A stretch of 64,000 nucleotides of DNA from Acetobacter sicerae (GCF_011516765.1 NZ_JAAABN010000006.1:124001-188000); one strand, 5' to 3'; positions 16,040 to 25,963 are shown, counted from the first letter of the stretch. The notes: a model not told the origin generated them from the letters alone. A program made the numbers and translations.

Positions 16040-17722
16040 TCAGTTTTTCTGCGGCGGACGACTGTTGGCCTTGGCGACCTTCTTGCCCCACTGAACCAGT
16101 GTGTCGGTGCAGTCTTCGGTGGCGATATGGCACTCGATAAAGGTCGGGCCCTTCTTGTTGGTCTTGGCCTTCGCAATGGCGTCGGCCAGCTCCGCGCCGG
16201 TGCGGGCGTGCAGACCCAGACCGTGACCGTCCTCGGCGTTGAACGCCTTGATGAGACCGGCATAGTCCCAGTTCTTGATGTAGTTGTACGGGCCGTCGTG
16301 GATCTTGATCTCGATGACGTAACCACGGTTGTTCACAAGGAACACGATGACCGGCACTTCGTAGCGGATCATCTGCGCGACTTCCTGCGCAGTAAGCTGG
16401 AAGGAGCCGTCACCAACCATCAGGATGTGCTGACGGTCAGGCGAACCGATGGCGTTACCGAGAGCAGCAGGCACCGACCAACCGATGGAACCCCACTGCA
16501 TTTCCGTCTCAACGCGAGCGCCGCCCGGCAGATGCATGCGGACAGCGTTGAACCAGCTGTCACCTGTCTCGGCCGTGATTGTGGTGTTTCCATCAATCAT
16601 GGCGTTGATCTGACGCGCCATTTCATCGTTGGTCAGAGGCACAGTCGGAGCGGTTTCCGGAATCTTGACCGGTGTGTAGGTCGTGTTTTCAACCGTAGCC
16701 GGACGGCTCGGAGCTTTCTCGCTCAGAGCGGCGATGAATGCACCGAGGTGGAAGCCGGCGAAGCTCTTGCCGTCAACTGTCACTTCGGCGAGATCAGCGA
16801 TCAGGGCCTGTGATGCAGGCGGCTTGGACTGCCAGCCAACCGTTGCGTAATCGTTGAAGATCGGAGCGAGACAGATCACGCCGTCGGCCTTCTCGACCAG
16901 TTCCTGAGCGCCGGGTGAGCTGACTTCACCCCAGTAAACGCCACGGAACGCCTTGTGATCTTCCGGGAAGAAGCTCTTGGCCGCACTCATGACCGTCACG
17001 GCGCAACCAATACGGTCCGCAAGCGCCACGATCGGCTCAAGCGAGCCCAGCGTGCGGACACGGCTGCCGACGAGGATAACGACGTTCTTGCGCGTTTCGA
17101 TAAACGTGCAGGCGGCCTTAACAGCAGCGTCAAGGCTGACCTTGTCAGGCGTTGTTTCCGCAAGCAGGGTGCCGACCGGACCCGGACGGACGCACTCGGC
17201 GGAAGCCAGATTGCAGGGAATCTCAATATAGCAGGGCTTGCGCATACGCAGAGCCGTGCGGATGGCGTGATCGATCTGGGCCGGTGCGTTCTCGGCGGAG
17301 AGAATGACTTCCGTGGCGCAGGTGACCTGACGGAACATCTCGGCCTGATAGCCGTAGTTCGAGTTGCCGATCGTGTGATGCAGGATATGGCCTGAACCCT
17401 GATCATTGGTGTTCGGTCCACCGGACACGAAGATCACCGGCAGGCTCTCGGCGTAAGCGGAGCCAATGGCGTTGATGGCCGAAAGAGCGCCGACATTGAA
17501 GGTGACAATCATGGCAGCCGCACCGTTGGCGCGGGCATAACCCTCGGCGGTGTAACCACAGTTCAACTCATTGCAGCTGTAAAGCTGCTTGGTGGAGCCT
17601 TCCTCCAGAAGCTGATCGAGCAGGACGAGGTTGAAATCACCTGCGACCGCAAAATGGTCTTTCAGACCGATCTGGCCCAGACGCTCCGAGAGATAATGGC
17701 CGACAGTATATGGCTTGGTCAT
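16040..17722 (-). CDS. pdc: Pyruvate decarboxylase
   Basis: A 560-residue thiamine-diphosphate enzyme that converts pyruvate to acetaldehyde and CO2. It begins MTKPYTVGHYLSERLGQIGL. Glu52 (CNELNCGYTAEGYAR) is the conserved cofactor-activating glutamate, GHILHHTIGN supplies the catalytic His pair, and VGDGSFQLTAQEVAQM with the downstream NN is the ThDP/Mg motif. The substrate-recognition block EIKIHDGPYNYIKNWDY is typical of Zymomonas and acetic-acid-bacterial Pdc rather than indolepyruvate decarboxylase. A strong GAGGAGG site precedes the ATG at 17722. It is monocistronic by spacing. It lies next to lutABC, so lactate-derived pyruvate can feed directly into acetaldehyde and acetate formation. 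Confidence 0.95.
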   Translation of the reverse strand: MTKPYTVGHYLSERLGQIGLKDHFAVAGDFNLVLLDQLLEEGSTKQLYSCNELNCGYTAEGYARANGAAAMIVTFNVGALSAINAIGSAYAESLPVIFVSGGPNTNDQGSGHILHHTIGNSNYGYQAEMFRQVTCATEVILSAENAPAQIDHAIRTALRMRKPCYIEIPCNLASAECVRPGPVGTLLAETTPDKVSLDAAVKAACTFIETRKNVVILVGSRVRTLGSLEPIVALADRIGCAVTVMSAAKSFFPEDHKAFRGVYWGEVSSPGAQELVEKADGVICLAPIFNDYATVGWQSKPPASQALIADLAEVTVDGKSFAGFHLGAFIAALSEKAPSRPATVENTTYTPVKIPETAPTVPLTNDEMARQINAMIDGNTTITAETGDSWFNAVRMHLPGGARVETEMQWGSIGWSVPAALGNAIGSPDRQHILMVGDGSFQLTAQEVAQMIRYEVPVIVFLVNNRGYVIEIKIHDGPYNYIKNWDYAGLIKAFNAEDGHGLGLHARTGAELADAIAKAKTNKKGPTFIECHIATEDCTDTLVQWGKKVAKANSRPPQKN

Positions 17723-17819
17723 GAAATACCTCCTCTAAAGGATTTGCCGGGTTTCCTGCCCGACACCCCAATTTGGAAGGCAGTCTGACGAGAGAGTCGC
17801 CTCATGACCACTATATGGA

Positions 17820-17860
17820 AACAGCGCGATCCATATATAAAAAATATGGATCGCGCTGTT
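17820..17860 (-). terminator. Perfect 17-bp inverted repeat after the class I aldolase gene
   Basis: AACAGCGCGATCCATAT and its exact complement flank a 7-nt loop, 31 bp beyond the aldolase stop and upstream of the pdc start. On the minus strand the loop reads TTTTTAT. It is the probable terminator separating the aldolase gene from pdc. Confidence 0.65.
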
Positions 17861-17890
17861 CGCAGAAAAGCGCCAGATCTGGCGGAAGCC

Positions 17891-18787
17891 TCAGACCTTG
17901 TTCACTGAAGCGTCATAAATCCTGTCGATCGTCTTGCCGAGAGTGGCGTCAAATTCGGCGTCGGACATGCCGTCCTGCAGGCCTCCAAGCAGAGCCCGGG
18001 AGAAGCTGGCGATCATGCCGTGATTCTTCTTCAGACGCTCACAGGACTCATCAAGCGAGTATCCGCCCGAAAGCGCCACCACACGCTCAACGCGCGGATG
18101 CTTGCTGAGATCTTCATACAGGTCGGCAACCTCGGGGATCGTGACCTTCAGCATGACCTTGTAGTCGCCCGGCATCGCGTTGAGCGCCTTGAGCAGTTCA
18201 TCGTGCAGGATGGCTTCAGCGCCCTTCTTGTCAGGGCTTTTGACCAGAACTTCCGGCTCGATGATCGCAACCAGACCGTGAGACGCAACCTGATGGGCAA
18301 TCTCGAACTGCTGCTTCACGATGGCGGCAATGCCTTCCTGATTCGGAAGGTTGATGACCGAACGCTCCTTGGTGCCGTAAATACCAAGTTTCGCAGCGCG
18401 CTCCAGCAGCGCATCAAGGCCGGGATTCGGCTTCATCAGACGTACGCCGTTGGCTTCGTCCTCAAGCCCCTTGTCGATCTTCAGGAACGGCACGACGCCA
18501 CGATCTTCCCACAGATACGCAGGAACCGGCTTGCCTTTTGCAAGTCCATCCATTGTGCGCTCGAACAGGATCGCACCGATCACCTTCTCACCGGAAAAGC
18601 TCGGAGCCGTGATGATCCGCACACGCATCTCATGAATAAGGCGGAACATATCCTCTTCGGAAGAATAGGCCGTCTCAGGAATGCCATAAGCCTTCAGAGC
18701 GCCCGGCGTTGAGCCTCCGCTCTGGTCGAGTGCCGCGATAAAGCCGCCCTTTTCCGAAATCTGGCTTTTCATACGGTCGTTGGACAT
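17891..18787 (-). CDS. fda: Fructose-bisphosphate aldolase, class I
   Basis: A 298-residue Schiff-base aldolase that cleaves fructose 1,6-bisphosphate reversibly in glycolysis and gluconeogenesis. It is co-linear with the short bacterial class I enzymes typified by staphylococcal Fda: GFIAALDQSGGSTPGALKAY, GVVPFLKIDKGLEDEANGV, QFEIAHQVASHGLVAIIEPE and YKVMLKVTIPE, whose lysine is the probable Schiff-base residue, then VVALSGGYS and the terminal IYDASVNKV. The ATG at 18787 is followed by MSNDRMKSQISEKGG. It appears monocistronic. Class I is metal-independent, unlike the zinc class II enzyme of most proteobacteria. Confidence 0.94.
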   Translation of the reverse strand: MSNDRMKSQISEKGGFIAALDQSGGSTPGALKAYGIPETAYSSEEDMFRLIHEMRVRIITAPSFSGEKVIGAILFERTMDGLAKGKPVPAYLWEDRGVVPFLKIDKGLEDEANGVRLMKPNPGLDALLERAAKLGIYGTKERSVINLPNQEGIAAIVKQQFEIAHQVASHGLVAIIEPEVLVKSPDKKGAEAILHDELLKALNAMPGDYKVMLKVTIPEVADLYEDLSKHPRVERVVALSGGYSLDESCERLKKNHGMIASFSRALLGGLQDGMSDAEFDATLGKTIDRIYDASVNKV

Positions 18788-19050
18788 TCTTATTACCCTT
18801 TATTCTTAACGTATGGTGCGTGCCTGGGAACGCCCGAACAGCCGATGCCATCCTCTATGCTTCGGGTCATGCCGCGACAGAAGAACATCGACCCCACACC
18901 CTTCCGGTTCCCTGCATGCACACCGACGAAACCCAAAAGGACTGAAATCCGAGTGGCCCAATCCAGACAACGTGACATTTACACGGAGTGATCGGCTGCG
19001 CCACCTCCCCCGTGGAGAAGATAATATTAAAAATCCTAAAAGCGGCGTCA

Positions 19051-20511
19051 TCAGGGCGTTTCCGGCTGCTCCTTCATCACCATGTCCGTCAGTATGGATG
19101 ATCCGGGCGTCTCAGGCATCAGCATGGGCGGCTTTCTGGGCGTCAGATACCAGCCGACCACAAAAACGATCACCAGCAGAGGCGTCGCCCCGACAGTGAT
19201 GGTCCCGGCCGGATAATCGCACGCCATCAACACGACAACGGCCGCCAGAAAAGCCAGTGTCAGCCAGGATGTGAACGGCGCGCCCGGCATGCGGAATGTG
19301 GGAGCGGCAATGTCTCCCCGACTGACAGCCCTGCGAAAAGCGAGCTGACTCAGTATGATGATGCCCCATGTGCAGATAATGCCGATTGCCGCAAAACTGA
19401 GAACAATCTCAAAAACACTCTGCGGCACGATATAATTGAGCACGACACCGACAAGATAAAACGCCGCGATCAGCAGAATACCGGCATAGGGCACGGAATG
19501 GCTGTTCATGGCGCCCAGAAACCGCGGCGCTGATCCGCCAAGCGCAAGAGCGCGCAGGACACGACTGGTGGAATAAACGCCCGAGTTCAGGCTGGACAAG
19601 GCCGCCGTCAGCACGATGAAATTCATCACGCTATCGGCATAAGGCACGCCCAGCGCATTGAAGAATGTCACAAACGGACTTTCGCCCGCCTGATAGGCGG
19701 TCCATGGCAGCAGGCACACCAGCAACACGACCGACCCGACATAGAATACGGCAATCCGCCAGATCACGCTGTTGATGGCTCGGGGCAGAATCTCGCGGGG
19801 ATTGTCACATTCTCCCGCCGCCGTGCCGATCAGTTCGATCCCGGAGTAGGCAAACACCACCCCCTGGGTGAGCGCGAGCGCCGCCAGCATACCGTGCGGA
19901 AAGAAACCGCCATTATCAGCAATGAGGTGAAACCCGGTTTCATGTCCCGCGACAGGCACGCCAGTCCCCAGAATGACCGAACCCGCAATCAGAAAGACAA
20001 TCAGCGCGACAACCTTGATCATGGAGAACCAGAATTCCATTTCTCCAAAATATTTCACGCCGATAAGATTCATGCCCGTCACAAGACACAGGGCAATCAG
20101 CGCAAGCAGCCATTGGGGGAAAGAAGCGAAAGCGCTCCAGAAATGCATATAAAGAGCGACGGCCGTAATATCCGCGATTCCGGTCATCACCCAGTTGAGA
20201 AATGAAACCCAGCCCGCCACATAGGCCGCCTTGTCCCCGAGAAACTCACGGGCATGGGACACGAAACTGCCGCTGCTCGGGCGATACATGGTCAGTTCGC
20301 CAAGCGCCCGCAGAATGAAGAAGCTGAAAAGTCCGCAAACCGCATAAACGATGGCCAGCGAGGGACCGCCCTGCTGAAGGCGACTTCCTGCACCAAGGAA
20401 AAGGCCGGTGCCGATACAGCCGCCAATGGCGATCATCTGCATCTGCCTGCGACCCAGGGTCTTTTTATAGCCTTCGCTGGTGCTGTTCCGGCTGATTGTC
20501 GATTCAGTCAT
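19051..20511 (-). CDS. ansP: L-asparagine permease (AnsP-type amino acid transporter)
   Basis: A 486-residue, about 12-helix inner-membrane transporter of the APC superfamily, amino acid transporter family. The N-terminal GYKKTLGRRQMQMIAIGGCI and GTGLFLGAGSRLQQGGPS form the substrate-site signature. AGWVSFLNWVMTGIADITAV, EMEFWFSMIKVVALIVF, DNGGFFPHGMLAALALTQGV and LTAALSSLNSGVYSTSRVLR closely follow Escherichia coli AnsP. I chose ATG 20511; the open frame extends 27 codons further without supporting homology. The specific substrate is inferred from similarity; other small amino acids remain possible. Confidence 0.88.
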   Translation of the reverse strand: MTESTISRNSTSEGYKKTLGRRQMQMIAIGGCIGTGLFLGAGSRLQQGGPSLAIVYAVCGLFSFFILRALGELTMYRPSSGSFVSHAREFLGDKAAYVAGWVSFLNWVMTGIADITAVALYMHFWSAFASFPQWLLALIALCLVTGMNLIGVKYFGEMEFWFSMIKVVALIVFLIAGSVILGTGVPVAGHETGFHLIADNGGFFPHGMLAALALTQGVVFAYSGIELIGTAAGECDNPREILPRAINSVIWRIAVFYVGSVVLLVCLLPWTAYQAGESPFVTFFNALGVPYADSVMNFIVLTAALSSLNSGVYSTSRVLRALALGGSAPRFLGAMNSHSVPYAGILLIAAFYLVGVVLNYIVPQSVFEIVLSFAAIGIICTWGIIILSQLAFRRAVSRGDIAAPTFRMPGAPFTSWLTLAFLAAVVVLMACDYPAGTITVGATPLLVIVFVVGWYLTPRKPPMLMPETPGSSILTDMVMKEQPETP

Positions 20512-20626
20512 TCCATCCCGATCCCGTCTCTCCTGCAGGAGCATTACGGAACAGATTGGTTCGAACCCGGAATGTTGTCCATCGAAAAACAACAGATTTT
20601 TTCAGGAAACAGGCAGGAAGAAGACG

Positions 20627-21607
20627 TCAGAAAACCGTGTTGATGGCGAACTGGGGAGAAACTTTTATGCCGGTATTATGTCCAGCATAGTAAACCGCCG
20701 ATCCCGCGATAACGCCCCAACGTGCATTCCAGTTATATTCTATGGCGGGCGCCACCTGCCAGTCTGTCGAGGCGGAGCCGGTTCTGTTGATGGTCTGGCC
20801 CGACGCGTAGCGTCCCCGCAGACGGGAGCCGTTCGACCAGTCCCGCGCCACATCCGCCGCCAGCACCCATTTCTGGCTCAGGGCGTATTCCAGCGAAAAG
20901 CCCACCTGCCCGCTCATGCCCGGACTTCCACGCCCGACAAAGCCTTCCGATGTCCCGTAACTGGTGACATCCCGCAAACGCGCCGAATTCAGCGCGTGCC
21001 GGAACCAACTCCAGACGCGCAGACGCAGTTCATGCCCACCCGGCAATGTATAAGTGGACTGCTCGGTAAGGGCCATTCGGAACACATAAGCCCCTGTCCC
21101 GAAGCCGTCCTGCGACGCTCCCAGACGGGAATAGTCGCCCGTTGGAAAAATGACGCCCGCGAAAAGGTTCAGATCAGGAATGTAGCGTTTCGGGTTGGCG
21201 CGCATGAAACGCCAGATCATGTCGATCGGGAAATCGCCGAATTTGGGTCCATGCGCATGGCCTGCCCCATGCTTCCAGCCATAACTGATCACCGTATGCG
21301 CCTGGATGCTGAGATCATCCAGAATGCCATATTTCCACATCGTGGAGTTGGAAAAGGTCTGCTGACGCGGGTGCAGCGGATGCCCCGTGCCGTTGGACGC
21401 AAACGTGCCGACGGGCTGACTGTATGAGAAATAGGGCTCGATGCCCGCGTCTCCGGCATGATTCTTGGCGCCCGATGGCGAGACCAGCGATCCCGTGTAC
21501 CATTGCCCGGCTCTGGCATGTGGTATGCCAATCGCGAACAGGAGAAACACCCCACAAACGTAACCACCCGTGTTCCGCACCCAAGCCCCGCCAGTCATCT
21601 TCATCAT
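20627..21607 (-). CDS. Outer-membrane beta-barrel protein (MetA-pathway/transporter-like)
   Basis: A 326-residue exported protein. An N-terminal signal (hydrophobic YVCGVFLLFAIGIPHARA, cleavage near Ala-Gly) leads into a domain full of alternating aromatic beta strands and ends in ...SPQFAINTVF with the C-terminal phenylalanine typical of outer-membrane barrels. Segments such as FAGVIFPTGDYSRLG and AIEYNWNARWGVIAGSAVYY resemble the 'MetA-pathway of phenol degradation' / putative transporter family, whose members are poorly characterised. It lies upstream of ansP on the same strand (115 bp) and divergent from the symporter. The substrate is unknown. Confidence 0.7.
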   Translation of the reverse strand: MMKMTGGAWVRNTGGYVCGVFLLFAIGIPHARAGQWYTGSLVSPSGAKNHAGDAGIEPYFSYSQPVGTFASNGTGHPLHPRQQTFSNSTMWKYGILDDLSIQAHTVISYGWKHGAGHAHGPKFGDFPIDMIWRFMRANPKRYIPDLNLFAGVIFPTGDYSRLGASQDGFGTGAYVFRMALTEQSTYTLPGGHELRLRVWSWFRHALNSARLRDVTSYGTSEGFVGRGSPGMSGQVGFSLEYALSQKWVLAADVARDWSNGSRLRGRYASGQTINRTGSASTDWQVAPAIEYNWNARWGVIAGSAVYYAGHNTGIKVSPQFAINTVF

Positions 21608-21842
21608 TGCGCCAGATCAGCCACACCCACTGTGGCCAACACTACAAACGACCTGTTTATACAAGTATTTACGTTGGTGTAGTAAAAACAGTTCCTTAAA
21701 CCACAACTCAAAGTAAAGATTAGAGAATCACGAGAAACAGAACTCACCCGATAAAATAATTTTATTACTTTGACGTATCAACAGTTTTTCCTCTATAAGG
21801 CCGCCACGCGTCTAACACCACTCAACGGAGAAGAAAAGTTCG

Positions 21843-23099
21843 ATGGCCGCAGCCCCACCCCAGGTCAATACAAAAAGACGCACCTACGCCATCCTTGTCG
21901 CACTGTTTCTCGGTGTTCTGAGCGGGCTTCTTCTCCACACGCTCGGCGACAGCGCCGTCCATGGGGCGGAGCAGGCAGGAAAGCTGATGACCGGGCTTTT
22001 CCTGCGGCTGATCAAGATGGTCATCGCGCCACTTGTCTTCGCAACGCTCGTCAGCGGTATTGGCAAACTGGGTGACGACACGCTGGTTCTGCGTGTCGGG
22101 GGGCGCATCCTGCTCTGGTTCATCGCCATGTCCTTCGTATCTCTCACGATAGGCCTTCTGGCGGCCAACATCCTGCAACCGGGTATCGGCTTTTCACCGC
22201 CACCGATCACTGACATTGCGTCTCTCAAGCATCCTTTTCAGCCAATCGATTTCATCCTGCACATTGCGCCGACGAGCATTCTGGATTCCATGGCGCGGAA
22301 CGACATTCTTCAAATTGTCGTGTTCTCGGTGCTGTTCGGGTTAGCCCTCCCCGCCGCGGGCAAGGCCGGTAAAACCATGCTCAACTGGACCGAAGAGCTT
22401 GGTCACATCATGCTCCGGATGACCGACATGGTCATGCTTCTGGCTCCCATGGCCGTCTTCGGTTCGGTGATGGGAAGCCTCGCCAGCGGCGGCGGAGCGA
22501 TGCTGCTGCATTACGGCCGTTTTCTTATCGAATTCTACAGCACCATCCTCATCCTGTGGTGTGTTCTGACGGGCCTGGCTTTTCTGGTGCTTGGCCCCCG
22601 GATCAAGGATCTCCTCAAGGAACTTTTCCAGCCCATTATCCTCGGTTACGCCACGGCGAGCAGTGAATCCGTCTATCCGCTCCTGCTCGAGAAACTTGAA
22701 AACTTCGGCGTGCCAACGCGCATCAGCGGCTTTGTGCTGCCCCTCGGTTACAGTTTCAATCTGGATGGTTCGATCCTGTTCCAGTCATTTGGCGCGATCT
22801 TTATCGCCCAGGCTTACGGGATCAGCCTTCCCTGGTCGCAGCAGGCACTGATGGTGCTGGTCATGATGTTGAGCAGCAAAGGCATTGCCGGTGTGCCTCG
22901 CGCCTCTCTCGTGACGCTCGTGGCCGTACTGCCCCAGTTTGGTCTTCCGGAGGCCGGTATCGCCATCATTCTGGGGATCGATCATTTTCTTGATATGGCC
23001 CGGACCGCCACCAACGTGCTTGGCAACGGCTACGCTGCTGCGATTTCGGCAAAATGGGAAGGCGAACTTTCAGACGGACCAACCAAGGATGTCATGTAG
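21843..23099 (+). CDS. Dicarboxylate/amino acid:cation symporter (DAACS family)
   Basis: A 418-residue inner-membrane transporter of the GltP/DctA family, using H+ or Na+ to import glutamate, aspartate or C4-dicarboxylates. The family signatures are intact: LFLRLIKMVIAPLVFATLVS, the serine-rich hairpin ATASSESVYPLLLEKLE, GFVLPLGYSFNLDGS, the second hairpin SSKGIAGVPRAS, and DHFLDMARTATNVLGN, whose Asp, Arg and Asn residues form the substrate site. The arginine in DMARTATNV usually indicates acidic substrates. A hairpin follows the stop. Choice between dicarboxylate and glutamate is not possible from sequence alone. Confidence 0.88.
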   Translation: MAAAPPQVNTKRRTYAILVALFLGVLSGLLLHTLGDSAVHGAEQAGKLMTGLFLRLIKMVIAPLVFATLVSGIGKLGDDTLVLRVGGRILLWFIAMSFVSLTIGLLAANILQPGIGFSPPPITDIASLKHPFQPIDFILHIAPTSILDSMARNDILQIVVFSVLFGLALPAAGKAGKTMLNWTEELGHIMLRMTDMVMLLAPMAVFGSVMGSLASGGGAMLLHYGRFLIEFYSTILILWCVLTGLAFLVLGPRIKDLLKELFQPIILGYATASSESVYPLLLEKLENFGVPTRISGFVLPLGYSFNLDGSILFQSFGAIFIAQAYGISLPWSQQALMVLVMMLSSKGIAGVPRASLVTLVAVLPQFGLPEAGIAIILGIDHFLDMARTATNVLGNGYAAAISAKWEGELSDGPTKDVM

Positions 23100-23542
23100 A
23101 AATGGTCCCCATGAAGCGCCTGACATGAAAAGTTTTTCTACAGTTACAAAGTAGCAATGCAACAGGGATTTCTGAACGCCGCCTTTTCTAAAGAGCGGCG
23201 TTATCCAAAGCTTTTTTTGCAAAAACCTTCACCAAAAACTCTCTTTTAATTTACAGAAACCTTCACGAAAATATTTCCAATAATATTATTAAAAAAATAG
23301 GTTACACAGAATTAAATTTTCAAAAAAAACAACTACGATATGCGGATTTTTATTACATAAATTAATTATAAATAATCACGAAAAACAAACAAGATTCTGC
23401 CTCTGAAAACATTCCTCTTTCCATGCTCTGTCAGCATCTACCTCGCTGTATGGATGGCAGCCTCTTTGACCCACGGCCTTGTATTGCAAATAATTCGCAT
23501 TTCCGATACGGCCCTGCCCATACCAGTTATCAGGAGCCCTCA
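23100..23542. other. AT-rich intergenic region upstream of the TonB-dependent receptor
   Basis: This 443-bp gap carries the symporter terminator and then a markedly AT-rich stretch (about 23220-23400) with short palindromes such as AATAATATTATT. No gene is supported. It should contain the receptor promoter; an iron-responsive (Fur) site would be expected, but I could not assign one with confidence. Confidence 0.4.
23175..23202 (+). terminator. Hairpin terminator after the symporter gene
   Basis: AACGCCGC pairs with GCGGCGTT around a 12-nt loop, and a CTTTTTTT run follows 9 nt later at about 23211-23218. It is a reasonable intrinsic terminator. Confidence 0.6.
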
Positions 23543-25756
23543 ATGAAGTCCGCCATGCGCCGCAGCAGGGTTGTTTACGCCCTCCCTCTTTCGCTCCTTA
23601 TGAGCGGCGAGGTCCTTGCTGCTGATCAGGAAGAAAAGCCCGGCATGACGCACTCTCAGCAAATACCCGCAGCGGTTCAGAAACCGGGAAAATCCGCGAC
23701 ACCTGCGACAAAAGTCGAACATCTGGAAGTGCATGGACGACGGTCATCGACCATCGCCTCGTCAGCCACGAAAACAAACACGCCCCTTATCGAGACGGCC
23801 CAGTCTGTCAGCGTCATAACCCGCAATGAAATGGACATTCGCGGCGTGCTGGATCTCAATCAGGCCGTTCGCTACATCGCAGGCGTGACACCCAATCTGC
23901 GTGGCGGGGTCGGCACGCGCTACGATCAGTTCCTGCTCCGTGGCTTTACGATTCCAACCTTTCTCGATGGTCTGAAACTGCAGGACAGCCCGACCGGCTA
24001 TGCCACAGCACAGACCGACACATCCCGTCTTGACCGTGTGGAGATTCTGAAAGGTCCGGCTTCCGCGCTTTATGGTCAGTCCAGCCCCGGCGGACTGGCA
24101 GCACTCTCCAGCAAACTGCCGACCGATCAGCGCTTTTATGGCGGCGTCAACGCGACAGGCGGCAGTTTCAATCTTTACCGCGTGGATGCCGATGTTGGTG
24201 GATATGCAACAGATAACGGGTTTGTCCGCTACAGGATCTATGGCACCGCCAACGGACAGCACACCCAGCTTGCCCGCACAGGAAGCAAGCGTTTCTCCAT
24301 CAGCCCATCCTTCACATTCGGCGGTGATGGACCGACAACACTGACTCTTCTGGGAAACTATCAGTATGATCCGGAGAACGGCACCTATGGCGGCGTGCCG
24401 CTGGTCGGATCACTGAAACGGGCTTCCTTCGGCTACCTGCCGCGTAATTTCTACGATGGCGACTCCTCTTTTGAGAGATTCAACCGAAAACAGGGCGCCA
24501 TCACCTATATTCTCAATCATCGTTTCAATGATGACTGGAGTTTCTCCACGCGCGGACGCTATGACGACCTGAAAACCAGCTACCGCAGCGTCTATAACGC
24601 CGGTTACTACAGCAACACCTACACGGTGCCCCGCTATGCTTTCGGCACCGACGAGCATACGCACAATCTGGAGTTCGACAGCCAGTTCAAAGGCAAGGTA
24701 CGCACAGGCTTCCTGCAGCACAATCTGATGTTCGGCTTCGATTACATGCAGCAGAGCGCTGGAGAACAGGGATATTTCGGCAACGCGCCCGACATGGATG
24801 TGCGTTATCCGGACTACCACATGGCGATTGCTCCCATGAGCCCGTATGTGGATTATCGCACCAACTCGCACCAGATCGGTGTGTATGGGCAGGATGAAAT
24901 CCGCTGGCGCGGTCTGGTGCTGACGGGCAGCCTGCGTAACGACTGGTATCGTTCGCATCAGGTGGAATCAATTTACCACACCGACACCCATCAGGATCCA
25001 AGCCAGATCACCTGGCGCGCTTCCGGCCTCTATCACTTCGATTTCGGACTTGCTCCCTACATCAGCTATTCGACGTCCTTCCAGCCGCAATCGGGAATTG
25101 TCTCGAACGATGGTGGAAAAACCATGCGTCAGGCCAATCCATCCCTTGGCAAACAGCTTGAAGGCGGCCTGAAATATCAGATTCCGGGCACATCGGTTCT
25201 CTTCACGGTCGCCGGATTCCATATCGAACAGACTAACGTTCTCGTGGCGACAAATTCCGCTCTGGGCTTCAACACTGAAAGCGGGAAAGTCCATTCCGAT
25301 GGCTTCGAGTTTGAAGCTCATGCCGAACCCTATAAAAACCTTGTCCTGACTGCAGCGATCAGCGTGCAGAAAGTCCACGATGACTCAACGGGAAAACCGC
25401 TGATCCAGTCCGGAAAAGGCAACGCCTCCCTGTTTGCGTTCTACACACTGCCTTCCGGTCCGGCCAAAGGACTCGGTTTTGGTGGCGGCATGCGTTACAC
25501 CGCCAAGGCTTATGGCGGCGAAGCTTCATACGGCAGCGTATGGGTTCCGCAATACGCACTGTTTGACGGATCCCTGCGTTACGATCTTGCCCAGCTTTCT
25601 CCGTCCCTTCGCGGATGGACGGCGGCAGCCAGCGTCCGTAACATTTTCGACAGGCGGTTTGTCGCCAACTGTCTGGCCTATGCCTCTTATGGGCAGGAAT
25701 TCTGCTATTACGGAGAGCGGCGCAACGCGCAGGCCTCCATTGGTTACACCTGGTAA
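23543..25756 (+). CDS. TonB-dependent siderophore receptor
   Basis: A 737-residue outer-membrane receptor for ferric siderophores. The signal peptide (RRSRVVYALPLSLLMSGEVL, cleavage after LAA) is followed by a linker and a probable TonB box (VEHLEVHG). The plug domain has ETAQSVSVITRNEMDIRGVL, QFLLRGFTIPTFLDGLKL and RVEILKGPASALYGQSSPGG, the hallmark of the siderophore-receptor subfamily. The barrel ends NIFDRRFVANCLA...YYGERRNAQASIGYTW with terminal aromatic Trp. There is no N-terminal secretin/STN domain, so FecI/FecR-type signalling is not expected. ATG 23543 has CAGGAG 6 nt upstream. The ligand is unknown and no siderophore synthesis genes are nearby. Confidence 0.92.
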   Translation: MKSAMRRSRVVYALPLSLLMSGEVLAADQEEKPGMTHSQQIPAAVQKPGKSATPATKVEHLEVHGRRSSTIASSATKTNTPLIETAQSVSVITRNEMDIRGVLDLNQAVRYIAGVTPNLRGGVGTRYDQFLLRGFTIPTFLDGLKLQDSPTGYATAQTDTSRLDRVEILKGPASALYGQSSPGGLAALSSKLPTDQRFYGGVNATGGSFNLYRVDADVGGYATDNGFVRYRIYGTANGQHTQLARTGSKRFSISPSFTFGGDGPTTLTLLGNYQYDPENGTYGGVPLVGSLKRASFGYLPRNFYDGDSSFERFNRKQGAITYILNHRFNDDWSFSTRGRYDDLKTSYRSVYNAGYYSNTYTVPRYAFGTDEHTHNLEFDSQFKGKVRTGFLQHNLMFGFDYMQQSAGEQGYFGNAPDMDVRYPDYHMAIAPMSPYVDYRTNSHQIGVYGQDEIRWRGLVLTGSLRNDWYRSHQVESIYHTDTHQDPSQITWRASGLYHFDFGLAPYISYSTSFQPQSGIVSNDGGKTMRQANPSLGKQLEGGLKYQIPGTSVLFTVAGFHIEQTNVLVATNSALGFNTESGKVHSDGFEFEAHAEPYKNLVLTAAISVQKVHDDSTGKPLIQSGKGNASLFAFYTLPSGPAKGLGFGGGMRYTAKAYGGEASYGSVWVPQYALFDGSLRYDLAQLSPSLRGWTAAASVRNIFDRRFVANCLAYASYGQEFCYYGERRNAQASIGYTW

Positions 25757-25764
25757 ATCGGATC

Positions 25765-25797
25765 AAGGAGAGAGTGGTGTTTCACGGCTCTCTCCTT
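25765..25797 (+). terminator. Intrinsic terminator after the TonB-dependent receptor
   Basis: AAGGAGAGAG pairs with CTCTCTCCTT and runs into a T-tract, 8 bp after the stop codon. This is a textbook intrinsic terminator. Confidence 0.75.
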
Positions 25798-25948
25798 TTT
25801 AACCAGCCGGGATCAAAGGGACTACGCCCCCTTGGGGAGACGGGGTAAAGCCCTGATAACCACCCCATATATACGTAAAATATATACATATTTTCCGACC
25901 AAATCCCCTTCCGCCGTCCGTCAGAAATGTTTGACGCAACCACAAAAA

Positions 25949-25963
25949 GAACATAACATGAAC
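25949..25963. promoter_or_regulatory. LexA (SOS) box upstream of the radical-SAM/DUF4130 operon
   Basis: GAAC-N7-GAAC (GAACATAACATGAAC) is an exact match to the alphaproteobacterial LexA recognition motif GTTC-N7-GTTC read on the other strand. It ends 5 bp before the radical-SAM start codon, a position that would block translation-proximal transcription or a leaderless promoter. The downstream genes belong to a predicted DNA-repair family, which makes SOS control plausible. Not tested. Confidence 0.6.
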
